A stretch of DNA of 56,003 nt from Priapulus caudatus (lineage: Eukaryota; Priapulida; Priapulimorpha; Priapulimorphida; Priapulidae), in NCBI RefSeq assembly GCF_000485595.1, contig NW_014577853.1, forward strand, positions 31,885 through 87,887. Reading direction: 5' to 3'. The position numbers and the translations under genes were made by a program. A model generated the notes under the pieces. It worked only from the letters and a program-made list of their open reading frames with translations. It searched no databases and had not been told where the DNA came from. This document shows, in pieces, positions 11,254-22,696 of the stretch. How positions within the stretch are numbered: the first letter of the stretch is position 1; every line of letters starts with the position of its first letter.

Positions 11254-13379
11254 GAGTTTCTCGCGCCGCCGCTGCAGCTGATCTCTCTCCAAGCCGCTGC
11301 AGCTGATGCAGTCCAAGCTCTCGGCTCTCCAGTGCGCTTTCATCCGTGCTGCTGATTCCGTTAGCGTGCTTTATATGTTTGCAAAAGGTCGTGGACGACA
11401 TTTGTTACCACGTATGTTTTTGCACTGGCGAGTCCAAAATCTGTTTTCCATCTAAGTCATTCTGCACTTCATAGAAATAGGTCTTATGTGTCAGTCACGA
11501 ACGTTTTTTTGTGCATTTTAGACCCTGAAAGGGTACGTGAAAATCCGGTTTTAAAAATACCAAACGCTGCAGCTTTTCACTAGTCAGATTTTTATTTTAT
11601 TTTTGGTTTTCTACTTATCTGGCTCACAGGTAACTCTAAGATCTTATAAAAGTATAAAAGTGTGCTGTCCGGTACTGTTTATGGTGGCTGTCTTTGCTAC
11701 GGCCATGGCGTTTTTACCGTTTAGTAAATGGTCCTTGTTAAATTTTAATTTCTATTTAATATTATTATTTAGTAACCGCACTTGTTTCAAACTGCGTAGC
11801 GGGCCTGCGCCTATAGTGCAGACACAGACCCGTTATGAACAAGTTGCATTTGTTCTAATATTAAGATTGGGTCTGTTTGTTACGTTGCTAGCATAAAAAT
11901 TGCTGCATTTTACCCCGCTTCATGTTTTAACCAGTTTTCTCTATGTCATTGTCATTACTGTGCTAAAGTGATTATTTATTGCTACTCAAACGCACAGTCG
12001 AACCCGAAACTTTTACGTAACAGCTATATCTGTGTCTGTGTTGTGACGCTATACTGTTGTGCTAGACGATCTCTTCTTCTCGCTCTGATATTGGTGGCGA
12101 CCCACATCAGACACGGAGCTAGAATCTCGTATAGTCGCCTGCTCCTGATCTAGAAACTCGTAGAGGCGCCTGCCTCCTCTCTACTCGCTCTGTTCGTACG
12201 CGCGTTGTGTGCGTGGATGCGTGTTTGCAATAAAAATCAGCAGCCACTGTGCGCCACTGGCCGATGTGTGTTGATCGATACGCGGATCAATAAATCGATC
12301 GTGGATTGATGTTCATCGGATAGGTTTGCGGATGACTGCACGTTGCTATGTAACACGCATCGCGCGCATATCACACCAGGAGTGTATATTATAGATATAT
12401 AATATATATATACTATATTATACACACCGGATTATATGCGGTACATTACATTGTGTTACATGTAGGTGCTACCATCTGAGGCTTGTAAGCTTCTCAGCGG
12501 CTGCTGACGGTAACACGTAACGGTAACACGTGCACGCGGGTGTCTCGCGCGCGGTGCTAAAAAATGCCGACATTGCTAATTCGTTACCATGCCATGTGAT
12601 ATTAAGGATGGTAATTACCAGTGTGTTAATTTATTCAGTCCTAAGTGTGTGTATGTGCCCCCCCACCCTCAACAACGTGGGTTAATATAGGCTCTTGATC
12701 AACTACAGGAACTGTTAGCAGTTTGAGAAACCCGACGCTACGTTTTGTGAGACGTAGTACTACGTCGCAATACTATGTGTAAACGAGTGACGTATGTTTG
12801 CTCTTCCACCTTACGAAATCAAATTTGTTATTGTGTAAGATTGCGCAGGATCTGATTAACACCCCGTCCGTCGATCAATATAATGCTGGTGTATTCATGT
12901 GTGAAACAGAATAAAGATAATGTTTAGGCAGACGTGATTTTATTTGTTATCAGTCGGAGAACGCGCGTTCGCATGTTTACGGGCGGGAGTTCGATGTGGG
13001 GACGGGGATAGGGCCACCTGACACCAAGGTAATACATCGTAGTTCGGATGGAACGTGGATTCCTATAACGCTGAGTCTCTTATAGCGCGGTCTCTTCTAG
13101 GACAATGACTAATTTATTTAATAGTGTATTAACCACTTAAAACTTCAAGGAGTTTTTAGAGATTCAGATCAAATTGCTAGACATTTTGGCAGTGCCCAAC
13201 AGCGTTGCCGCGATTGCTTAACGTGAGTTCTAGACGTTCCACGTGTACGCGTGAGTCTAGTATTCAGAAAGCCTCCGTAATTATTAACCTATGCTGTAGT
13301 ATAGGCTTAGATGTATGTTTATGTTCGCCCATGCCCAGTTTCTACCAAAAGGATCTGTAGGCCGGGAAGAATCGTTGGA
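11254..13379. other. Intergenic stretch, nothing recognised
   Basis: No convincing exon or RNA gene was seen. It holds candidate polyadenylation signals AATAAA at 12229 and 12910 for the malic-enzyme transcript, about 1.0 and 1.7 kb after the exon B stop. Confidence 0.5.
12229..12234 (+). terminator. ME: Candidate polyadenylation signal for malic enzyme exon B
   Basis: AATAAA follows a TTTGC context. It is the first canonical hexamer on the + strand that I found after the exon B stop. No transcript evidence is available. Confidence 0.3.
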
Positions 13380-13800
13380 CCTATGTGCGACGCACACACA
13401 TAACATGGGCGCGCGCATACAACCGCACGCACGCACGCACGCGCGCGCGCGCGCACACAGCGGTATATAATTAGAACACGATATTGTTATTGTGGACGAA
13501 GTAACGGGAACATGAATGAATTAACGTCTTTATCATATATATGCTAGCATAAATCATCACGGTTGACATTACGCTCAATGTGTTCTAAAAATCAACCATA
13601 GTTACAAACCAAACAAAACGACCAAATAAACAATACATACTCGCGCGCACGCACGCACACACACACACACACACGCGCGCGCGCGCACACACACAGCGGT
13701 ATATAATTAGCACATGATGCTGTTATTGTGGACGTGGTAAATGGAGCATGAAGGAATTAACGTCTTTATTATAATATTATACACGCTAGATTAAATCTAG
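13380..13800. repeat. Duplicated block of about 110 bp headed by CG/CA runs
   Basis: Each copy has a (CG)n/(CA)n run, then AGCGGTATATAATTAG, then TGTTATTGTGGACG and GAATTAACGTCTTTAT. The copies lie at about 13440-13555 and 13680-13795, a spacing of about 240 bases. Confidence 0.8.
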
Positions 13801-14186
13801 CTTTCATCTGTCTGCAACGTTATTCGCGCGCAAAATTGGCGAAGATAATCGCGAATAATATTGATATTGTTTCGCCTCCGGATTCGCAGCATCTTGTACT
13901 AACACGCGAGTAGGTAAAGAATTGCCAGCATGTTTTCGTGCAAGTCTGCCCTAAGATGCCGTCATCATATTTAGCCGTTGTGCGGAAACCCGCATAGGTT
14001 ATGCACGCTGATACAATTAAACGCATAGATTATCACTTTGAGTCAGAATTTACTGGCAATGCAAGTGTGTTGCTTTAATGGGGTTTGCGATGGTGCATGA
14101 TAAGGTATCTTCAGCGAATTTTCCGCCATTTATGTTTGAGGTATTTTGGTGAAACTCGTTGGCACTCGCGGGGACCCCCTGTTTAA

Positions 14187-14254
14187 AGCAGGGGACACAC
14201 TATGGGAATAACGCTGCGGTCGTGCGAATAAACCCGCATAGTGTGTCCCCCGCT
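14187..14254. repeat. Short inverted repeat (hairpin)
   Basis: AGCAGGGGACACACTATGGG is followed about 25 bases later by its near-perfect reverse complement, CCCGCATAGTGTGTCCCCCG. It may be a very short MITE or the end of one. Confidence 0.7.
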
Positions 14255-14259
14255 TATGG

Positions 14260-15815
14260 CTTCCGTCGATTGTGGCATATAATCGAGTGCTATAACAATA
14301 ATCCTGCCTAGAACACGAGTTCACTTTCACTTTGGACATACCAACAGAAAATGGTACAAACGGCACAATTTTTAAAGAAAAAGTAAAACCTTGTCAAAAT
14401 AGGCACATTAATTTTCATACGAACTGAACCAGTCAAATACATCTAAGATTTTACTATCAAGACTTCATACCTACTTACAATAATACTCAACATTAATATT
14501 AAGAAATTACATCAATTTAATTAATATTTAATTACATAAAATTGATGATTAAAAAACATACTTCTTTATCACTATTAGCTGAAACTCACAAAATAATTGT
14601 TAGGAAAATGCAATTGAAAGTTGATCGTAAGACATCGTAGTAAATTGTTAATAGGCTGCGCAATGGGTCGTAAAAAGGTAGTAGCGGAAGACGCGATATA
14701 GTATATCGCGCAATAGCGACATAGATATTTGTATGACGATCTTGCATCAAAAGCTGTAGCATTGAACGACGATGTATGTATGTATGACAAACCGTGGATT
14801 TTATCGAACCACAAGGCGTTTCGTCTATGGCCTATTTGCATGAGGCGGCACGAGCATGCGCTCTGCACGTCAACCTTACAGAATCCTTATGTCCTGTCAG
14901 CTAGGTTCGTGGCAAGCACCGTCCGTCATCAAACGTGGCTTATGCATGCTCGCAGCAGATTTTCACGCGTAGATAGACAGTAGTTCATCTATACTAATTA
15001 TCCTAGAAACTTCATAGGAGCTACGGATTAACAGATCGGGCCATTGTTGGGTACATTGATGTGCGGCCGTAATGCGACACCTCATTTTACTCGTCGGCTA
15101 TTCTAGATCTTGACATAGCACGAAGCCCCTGCTAGGCTCCGGAGCAATCACGGTTGTCTTCACCACTATGAAAGCAAAAGGCAGGTATAGCTACGAAATG
15201 CGCGCATCGGTTGCTACAGGTAATATAATCATGCTGTGCGTGACAGGCGGCGAGCGACATTGCACGTGATCGATCTTCGTGTTCTCTCGCGCTTAACGCG
15301 TGATGAAAATATCCGGTTCTCGTAGCTTGAAGCGCGAGAGAGCGTATACGGGGATCCGCGTAGCACGATCGCCGTTCACAGTCACGGGGCGCTGGGTGTG
15401 AAAGCTCGTGTAGTGTAGGCGTCGCACTACGGCTGCTAAGCTACGGCCAGCGCGAGCATGTAAACGATGACGGTAGACACGCGCCGCCGGTCGTACGCGC
15501 GCAAGCAGGCTTACGGCAAGACGTTCACAACAGCAACGGAGAAAAAAAGACGCCGCGAGGTTATGAACCAAAGATCGGGAACGAAGTCAGATAGCTGGCG
15601 TGCCCAGTATCAGCGTATGTTTGTGTTCCGTATGAAGTGCCGCCGACCACGCTAAACATACTGAGCAATTTCGTGGTCGCTCTATTGCAGTTCTCGAGCT
15701 CTCGCATTATTTACTAAAATAACCGAATAGCACCGAATAGCGCCTATTCATATTACGGTAGAGTCCGGAGAGAGTTTAAGGTTTTATGTAGGTAAGTGAA
15801 TGCGCCAGACTGATA
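14260..15815. other. Intergenic stretch upstream of Amt
   Basis: No gene was recognised. A GC-richer island at about 15240-15660 contains short overlapping frames on both strands (for example 15467-15655 +, rich in Arg and Lys) that match nothing I know. It could contain promoter or 5' UTR sequence for the downstream transporter. Confidence 0.35.
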
Positions 15816-15823
15816 AGCTATTT

Positions 15824-16115
15824 CAACATGTTCTGCTAGAATCTATGACAAATACGACATACGCATATACGCTCTCTTATGACACTATTTGTCATAGGAA
15901 GATTCTTCCTATGACAAATATTGTTGTATGTGTTGTGCGCATCATAGGAGTTTAGGAGCGCTATTATGTATTATGAACGCAAGCAGTGAATTTCAGCTGT
16001 AAAGCGGAACGAAGTTGACTCGTCAATATTCGTCATAGGAAGAATCTGCCTATGACACATAGGAGAGCGTAAATGCGTATGTCGTATTTGTCATAAATGC
16101 AAGCAGAACATGTTG
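15824..16115. mobile_element. hAT-like MITE, 292 bp, just upstream of Amt
   Basis: The ends are CAACATGTTCTGC and its reverse complement. The terminal inverted repeat extends about 50 bases (15824-15880 against 16060-16115), including TATGACAAATACGACATACG. The flanks share GCTATTT (15817-15823 and 16116-16122), a 7-base match consistent with a decayed 8-base target duplication. CA..TG ends and an about 8-base duplication suggest the hAT superfamily. Inside are two further palindromes, TTTGTCATAGGAAGA and its complement at about 15888-15918, and a related one near 16031-16055. It lacks coding capacity. It ends 188 bases before the Amt start codon, so it may contribute to the promoter or 5' UTR. 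Confidence 0.75.
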
Positions 16116-16303
16116 GCTATTTCGAGAACGGTGCATTTCGGCCGAAAATTAAAATTCTAATGTGTATTGTGTTTTAGAAATTACGATTAATGATTTATGA
16201 CGTAATGATATTCTAAAGTGTCATCGAATCGGGAAACTCATTCGGCGTTGACGTCTAGCTGCCGCTGTTTCAGTTACGTTGTGTACGTGCAGTCCGATTA
16301 ATT

Positions 16304-16496
16304 ATGGACGTCGTTATTGATTATGACGATTGGTACCGTAACGAGGAGCTTCCAGTTATCATGCTTAATATCACAAACGCCAACGGAACGACATTCACCG
16401 TCCCGATACCATTTCGACGCTCAAGCGCCCAAACAACGTGGGACGACGCGACATGGATTCTTACAAGCTCCTTCATCATTTTCACGATGCAGTCTG
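16304..16496 (+). CDS. amt: Amt exon 1 (N-terminus and first membrane segment)
   Basis: The ATG at 16304 has A at -3 and G at +4. The exon codes MDVVIDYDDWYRNEELP, two N-glycosylation sequons, then WDDATWILTSSFIIFTMQS, the first transmembrane helix of Amt proteins. It ends TCTG|GTAAGA, leaving one base that completes Gly with exon 2. Its last 40 bases recur in inverted orientation in intron 2. Confidence 0.92.
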
Positions 16497-17337
16497 GTAA
16501 GAAGCCGTACACGCGCACGCGCACGTGCACACGCAAGCACGCACGCACGCACGCACACATAGCACGCACGCACCGCGCACAATGCACGCACGCCAGCACA
16601 CATGCAAGACGCACGTAAGCATAGAAGTCCACACGCGCACGCAATACACATGAGCGCGAAACGGAGTGAAGCGCACACCAACACACACGCAGCGCACGCA
16701 CCACGTAGACATCCCAAGAGTGCCGCAAGCGCGAAGCACGCACTGCACAGCAGAAACACGCCACACACTACACACGCACACAGTGAGATGCACACGCAGC
16801 GAAAGCACAACACACGCGCACACACCACACACACACACACGCACCACGTACACACACACAGATACAGCTAACACACACGCACTACACAGCGTACTACACA
16901 CACCACACACTACGCACGCAGCCCACACACCACACACACGTACATACACACACGACACTATACGGATAATCGTATGTTTCCTGATACTGTGACATGCGCA
17001 GGGCATAGAGTAAAAATATTTGGTAAGGCGACTAATTAACAACAACAGCACCATGTTTTCTTATCACTCCAACTACATATAACACACGCACTGCCCTCCC
17101 TCTACACACTGGCCCCCCCCCCGCCACCACACCCCACACACATGTACACACACGCACGCACACACACAAGAGCGCGCCCGAACACACGCACACGCACACA
17201 CAAACACACACAATACACGCGCACACGTCACGCAATCACAACACACAAACACACACACACACACCACAGACACCACACACAGCACCCACCACACGCACTG
17301 CACTACAAACGCAATCACACACACACAGGGCTCCAAC

Positions 17338-17402
<65 letters not shown>

Positions 17403-18166
17403 TTACATGCACTTACGATATTATTTTACATTTCATATTAAATTAGCCATCACTCATTAAAACTTACGCTTTAAAAACTTTTTCTTCTACGTGTTCGCTT
17501 CTACATTTTATCGTCGAGGTTTCGGCCTGCTGGAGTCCGGCGCCTGCTCCCGCCGCAACGAGGTCAACGTCATGGTGAAGAACGTCGTCGACATCGTCTT
17601 CGGCGGCATCACCTACTGGATGTTCGGCTACGGGCTCTCGTTCGGCGAGCAGGCCGGCAGCAACGCCTTCTTCGGCGTCGGCTACTTCTTCGTCGACGCC
17701 GACGAGGAGCACATGGGCGAGCGCTACGCGCACTTCGTCTTTCAGCTGTCGTTCGCGACGACGGCGACGACGATCGTGTCGGGCGTCATGGCCGAGCGCA
17801 CGAAGCTGCCCGCCTACATGCTCTTTTCGTTCCTCAACACGATCGTCTACTCGCTGCCGGCGTCCTGGATCTGGCGAGAGGCGGGGTTCCTCGTGCAGCT
17901 CGGAGCCGTCGACATAGCCGGCTCGAGCGTCGTGCACATCGTCGGCGGCGTCGCCGGCCTCGTCGGCACGCTCATGCTGAAGCCGCGGATGGGTCGCTAC
18001 GCGGCAGGCTCGGCGGCGCTGCCGATGGGGTCGCCGACGAACGCGCTCGTCGGCCTGTTCATGCTATGGTGAGTGGCGTGCGTGCGCGTGTCTGTGCGTG
18101 TGTGTGTGTGTAAGTGACTGTGCGACTAACGCGCTCGTCGGCCTGTTCATGCTATGGTGACTCGTG

Positions 18167-18206
<40 letters not shown>

Positions 18207-19251
18207 TGTGTGTAAGTGACTGTGCGACTAACGCGCTCGTCGGTCTGTTCATGCTATGGTGAGTCGCGTGCGTGCGTGTGCGTGTGTGTGTGCATGTGTG
18301 TGTGTGTGTAAGTGACTATGCGACTAACGCGCTCGTCGGCCTGTTCATGCTATGGTGACTCGTGTGCGTGCGTGCGTGCGTGCGTGTGTGTAAGTGTCTG
18401 TGCGACTAACGCCCTCGTCGGTCTGTTCATGCTATGGTGAGTGGCGTGCGAAATTGTGGTTTTTCGGCTAACTTATACTCGGTAATTTTTCACAGCAGCA
18501 AGTGAAAGCTATCTATAAAAATTGATTGTGAGTGCAATCGTCGGTTTCAATGTCAATAAGTTATCTATAAGCGATCTAGTAACTAGCATCGAAGTGGTCG
18601 CGGTAATGATGAGTGTAATTAATGTGTGCGTGCGTGCGTACGCGCGTGTGTGCAGGTGACTGTGTGTGCGTGTGTGTACGCGCGTACAGGTGTGTGCATT
18701 TGTATATGCGTGTGCGTATGTGTGTAGTGTGTGTGTGTGTTGTGTGTGTGTGTGTGATGCTGTGTGTGTGTGTGGCGCGCAGTGCGTGTAGGTGACTGTG
18801 TGTGTGTGTGTGTATGATGTGTTGTGTGATGCGTAGTGTGTGTGTGTAGTGTGCGCTGCGTGCTGTGTGTGTGTGAATGTGTGTGTGTGTGTGTGTGTGC
18901 GTGCGCGTGTGGTTTCTAGCTTACGTGGTGGCGCGTGTGGCTTCTATGCTTAAGCGTGGCGTGCTTGCATGTTGGTGCCGTGCCGTGCGTGCGTGCATGT
19001 GTGCGTGCGTGGCGTGCTTGGCGTGCGTGCTTGCCGTGTGTACGTGGCGCGGCGCGGCGTACGCTTCTTACCAGACTGATCGGAAATGAATGAAGGGAAG
19101 TTGTAAGAGGCATAATGAAGCATCCGTAAAAAAGTGTGTGTGTGTGTGTGGTGTGTGTAGTGTGTGTGTGTGTGTGTGATTATGTGTTGTGTGTGTGTGT
19201 GCGTGTTGCGTTGCGTGTGCGTGTGTATGTGTATGTGTATCGTGTAATGTG

Positions 19252-19286
<35 letters not shown>

Positions 19287-21605
19287 TAGTGTGTGTGATG
19301 TGTGTGGTGTGTGTGTGTGTATGTGTGTGCGTGTGCGGTGTGGCGTGTTGCGTGTGCGTGTGCGTGTGTGTGTGTGTATGTGTAATGGTTAGTGTGTGTG
19401 GTGTATGTGTGATGTGTAGTGTGTGTGATGTGTGTGTGTGTGTGTGTGGGTGTGTGTGTTTGCGTGCCGTGCTTGTGGTGGGTGCGCGTACGCGCTCATG
19501 TGTATGCGTGCGCGTGCGCTTCTATGCTTACGTGTATGCTGTGCATGTGTGCGTGCGAGCCGTGCAGTGTGTGCGTGCGGGCGTGCGTGGCCTTGCGTGT
19601 TTAGCGTGGTGCGCAGCGTGTACGGCTTCTTACCAGACTGCATCGTGAAAAAGATGAAGGAGCTTGTAAAGAAAGCATAATAAAGCATCGTAAAAGTGTA
19701 AATTAGTGTGTGTGTGTGTGTGTTGTGTGTGTGTGTGTGTGTATGCTGTGTGGTGGTGTGTGGTGTGTGGTGTGGTGTTTGTGTGTGTGTGTGCGCTGTA
19801 GGTGTGTGTGTGTGGGTGTGTGTGTGTGTGTGTGTGTACGTGCATGCGTGTGTGTAGGTGTGCGTGTACGTTTGTGTGTGAGAGAGAGAGATTAAAAAAG
19901 AAAGAGCGCGAGCGCGCTCGGGGCTATAGTGACTGCATTGACCCGTACCTATAATATATCTCGATGGCTAGAAGGACTACTCGTCCGGGTTTACATTTTA
20001 TAAACTTTTTGTTTATAAAATTTAGTATTTTAATTATAGTTACGGTTTAGTTTAGACATATAATGTTAGGGTTAGGATTACATCAGCTATTGTTTCGTTT
20101 GCCATTCACACCACAAGTAATGATGGCACCGCTTTTAGCCGAGACAAGAATCCCGCATTAGGTCGATCAAATATTAAATTTAATTAACAATTTTCTTTGA
20201 TATTTTCTTAACGATATGTCCCACAAGCCTCTACACCCTCTTATGAGCATATATGACATAAAGTACATAAGATAATAGTACAGTTACGAAGATCTATTAG
20301 AATATCAATCTCCGGTCACTCTTAATGACTGCCTTCAATATCCGGTCACTCTTAATTACTGCCTTCAATATCCGGTCACTCTTAATTACTGCTTTCAATC
20401 TCCTTTTGTTGCAGGTGGGGCTGGCTGGGCTTCAACTGTGGCTCGACATACGGGATAACCGGGCATAAGTGGAAGCTGACAGCTAAGTAGGTGTATTCGT
20501 GAGTGTGTGAGTATATATAATATACTCAATTTTGCCCAGACCAGGTAATATCCTGCATAGGACATTTATCCACGCAGGAAAATCGAGCAAGTAGGCGGGC
20601 CGTTATGTATATAATAACGACAGATATCGTTTAGTATAGGTTTTGTATGGCAATAACAATTACCGTCTCAACATACATGGCGTCACTCGGCGCTAATAAA
20701 TTTCTCGCGGCCCGAGATCGGACAATCATTTTCCTTTCAGGTCGGCAATTACGACAATCAACGCGTCCATAGGCGGAGGGATTACGGGTTGCTTTATCAG
20801 GTAAACTGCCAATGTCTGCATGAGGCGCGTATACGCACTCATCACTCATCACGCAGTCATCAATTCTCACCTCCGCGTGCGCCGACGAGAATGATAAGCG
20901 CAGCCGAAATGATGCGTGTTCTAGAAATGGCGGCAATTTTAGCGTCGAATTACGAGTAGAACGCCTGTGTTCGACTCACGCGCAAAGTGTGCTGGTAGTT
21001 TATTGCTGCAGTGAATACGTCAATAGACGAGGACGATGATTTAACGTAATAAAAGCAATCAAGCTCACCTGCACGTCAGATTCTGGGTTATCAGGTTGAT
21101 TGTGATAACATGGGAGTCGGTGTTGACGACTCCGCAGTTATAGATATGAGCATTCGTTCGGAATCCCATCGGATTAAATACTGTCCAAATTGACAGACGC
21201 GATGTGTGAAATTAAAGTAGCAGATATTTTAAATTTTTTTAAATAGCCTTATTACGTTTATTGGGTTCAATGTTTAACGCCTCAAACTTTAAACGGCTGT
21301 ATTGGTTAAATTTACGGGTTACTTAAGTTTATAAGTTCTGTCGTGCTATTACTTTAGTATTTTTATATGAATATTTTGGGGAAATAATGTCTATCTTAGT
21401 TTGGTTGCTATATGGGCGTCTATAAATGCAAATGGAGATTTTACTCACAAGATGTTGATCACATCTTGCTATCGTATAATATGCGAAGTTTCCTTACTTA
21501 CACATCTAGCTACCTGACTAGGGATTGGAAGCTTAACGTCGCAGACCTCATCAATTCTATCCTCGGTGCACTCGTTGCTGTTACAGGTACGATGCGGCAA
21601 CTACG

Positions 21606-21638
<33 letters not shown>

Positions 21639-21668
21639 CACACACCACACACACACCACACACACACA

Positions 21669-21710
<42 letters not shown>

Positions 21711-22658
21711 ACATACATAACACACACACATCACACACACACCACACCACACACACACAACACCCCCACAAGCCAACCACACACATAGGCACACACACAA
21801 CAACACACACACATACTTACCGGCACACACGCGAGCTTATTGCAAATTATACGTATAGTGAATCAAATATGCACTTTGTTTATTATCTCAATACGGTGAA
21901 CTAACGTCTAACTTGGCAAATTATTGATGTTATTGTACACATGCGGTGCGTTCCATAGGCAAATATGCCTGAATATGAACACCATTCAAATATTACTAAA
22001 CAAAGCAAAACAACAAAAATATCGCTGTCAAAAACTTTGTTAACGACCTCACGGATACGTTGCTCTCTTAGTATCACTTCTAGTATTATATATTCCTAAT
22101 AAATGCAGGAGTGGGCATAAATAGAAGATTGATGAAATGAGACACTCTCTATTAAATTTTATGTACCTGGCTACTATCAGATCGTCTACTAACAGAGTCC
22201 ATAAAAAAAAATAGGAATAAATGGACTCAAGTGCTACCTCATTTACTCCAGGGACCTATCAGTCTGCTATCCCGTTTGTATACACTTGCATGTACACTGC
22301 CAGCGCGGGTGGGCGTGTCGCGGCCGTGGAAGCTACTGGTCATTGGCGCCATCGAGCGATAATCACTTTGGCAACGGTGCGCCTCTGCTTGACCGCCTGC
22401 CATCGACGACCCGGTGGGAGCCGTCAGTGATGCACGTGAGCCGCCGCCGGCATTATGGGCAATGCTCTCTGTGGGCATACTTCGCCGAGGTACGTATTAT
22501 GTATAAGCATGAACGCCCACGTGGCTCTCTCTCTCTCTCCCTCTTCTTCTCTCGTCTTTCCCCTCATCTTCTCAGTCGTCTCTCTCTCTCTCTCTCCCTC
22601 TCTCAATTCTCTTCTTCCTTCTGGCGTCGTGCGATGCTGCGTGCGTAAGCGTATAGTG

Positions 22659-22696
<38 letters not shown>

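Noticed and set aside
15293-15655. Small basic proteins on both strands in the GC-rich island upstream of Amt
   Set aside because: The frames overlap on opposite strands, match no family I know and have no splice or start context that favours one. They are noted only as part of the intergenic entry.
16317-19895. Many Cys/Val-rich and Thr/His-rich open frames
   Set aside because: They are translations of (CA)n and (GT)n microsatellites in Amt introns.
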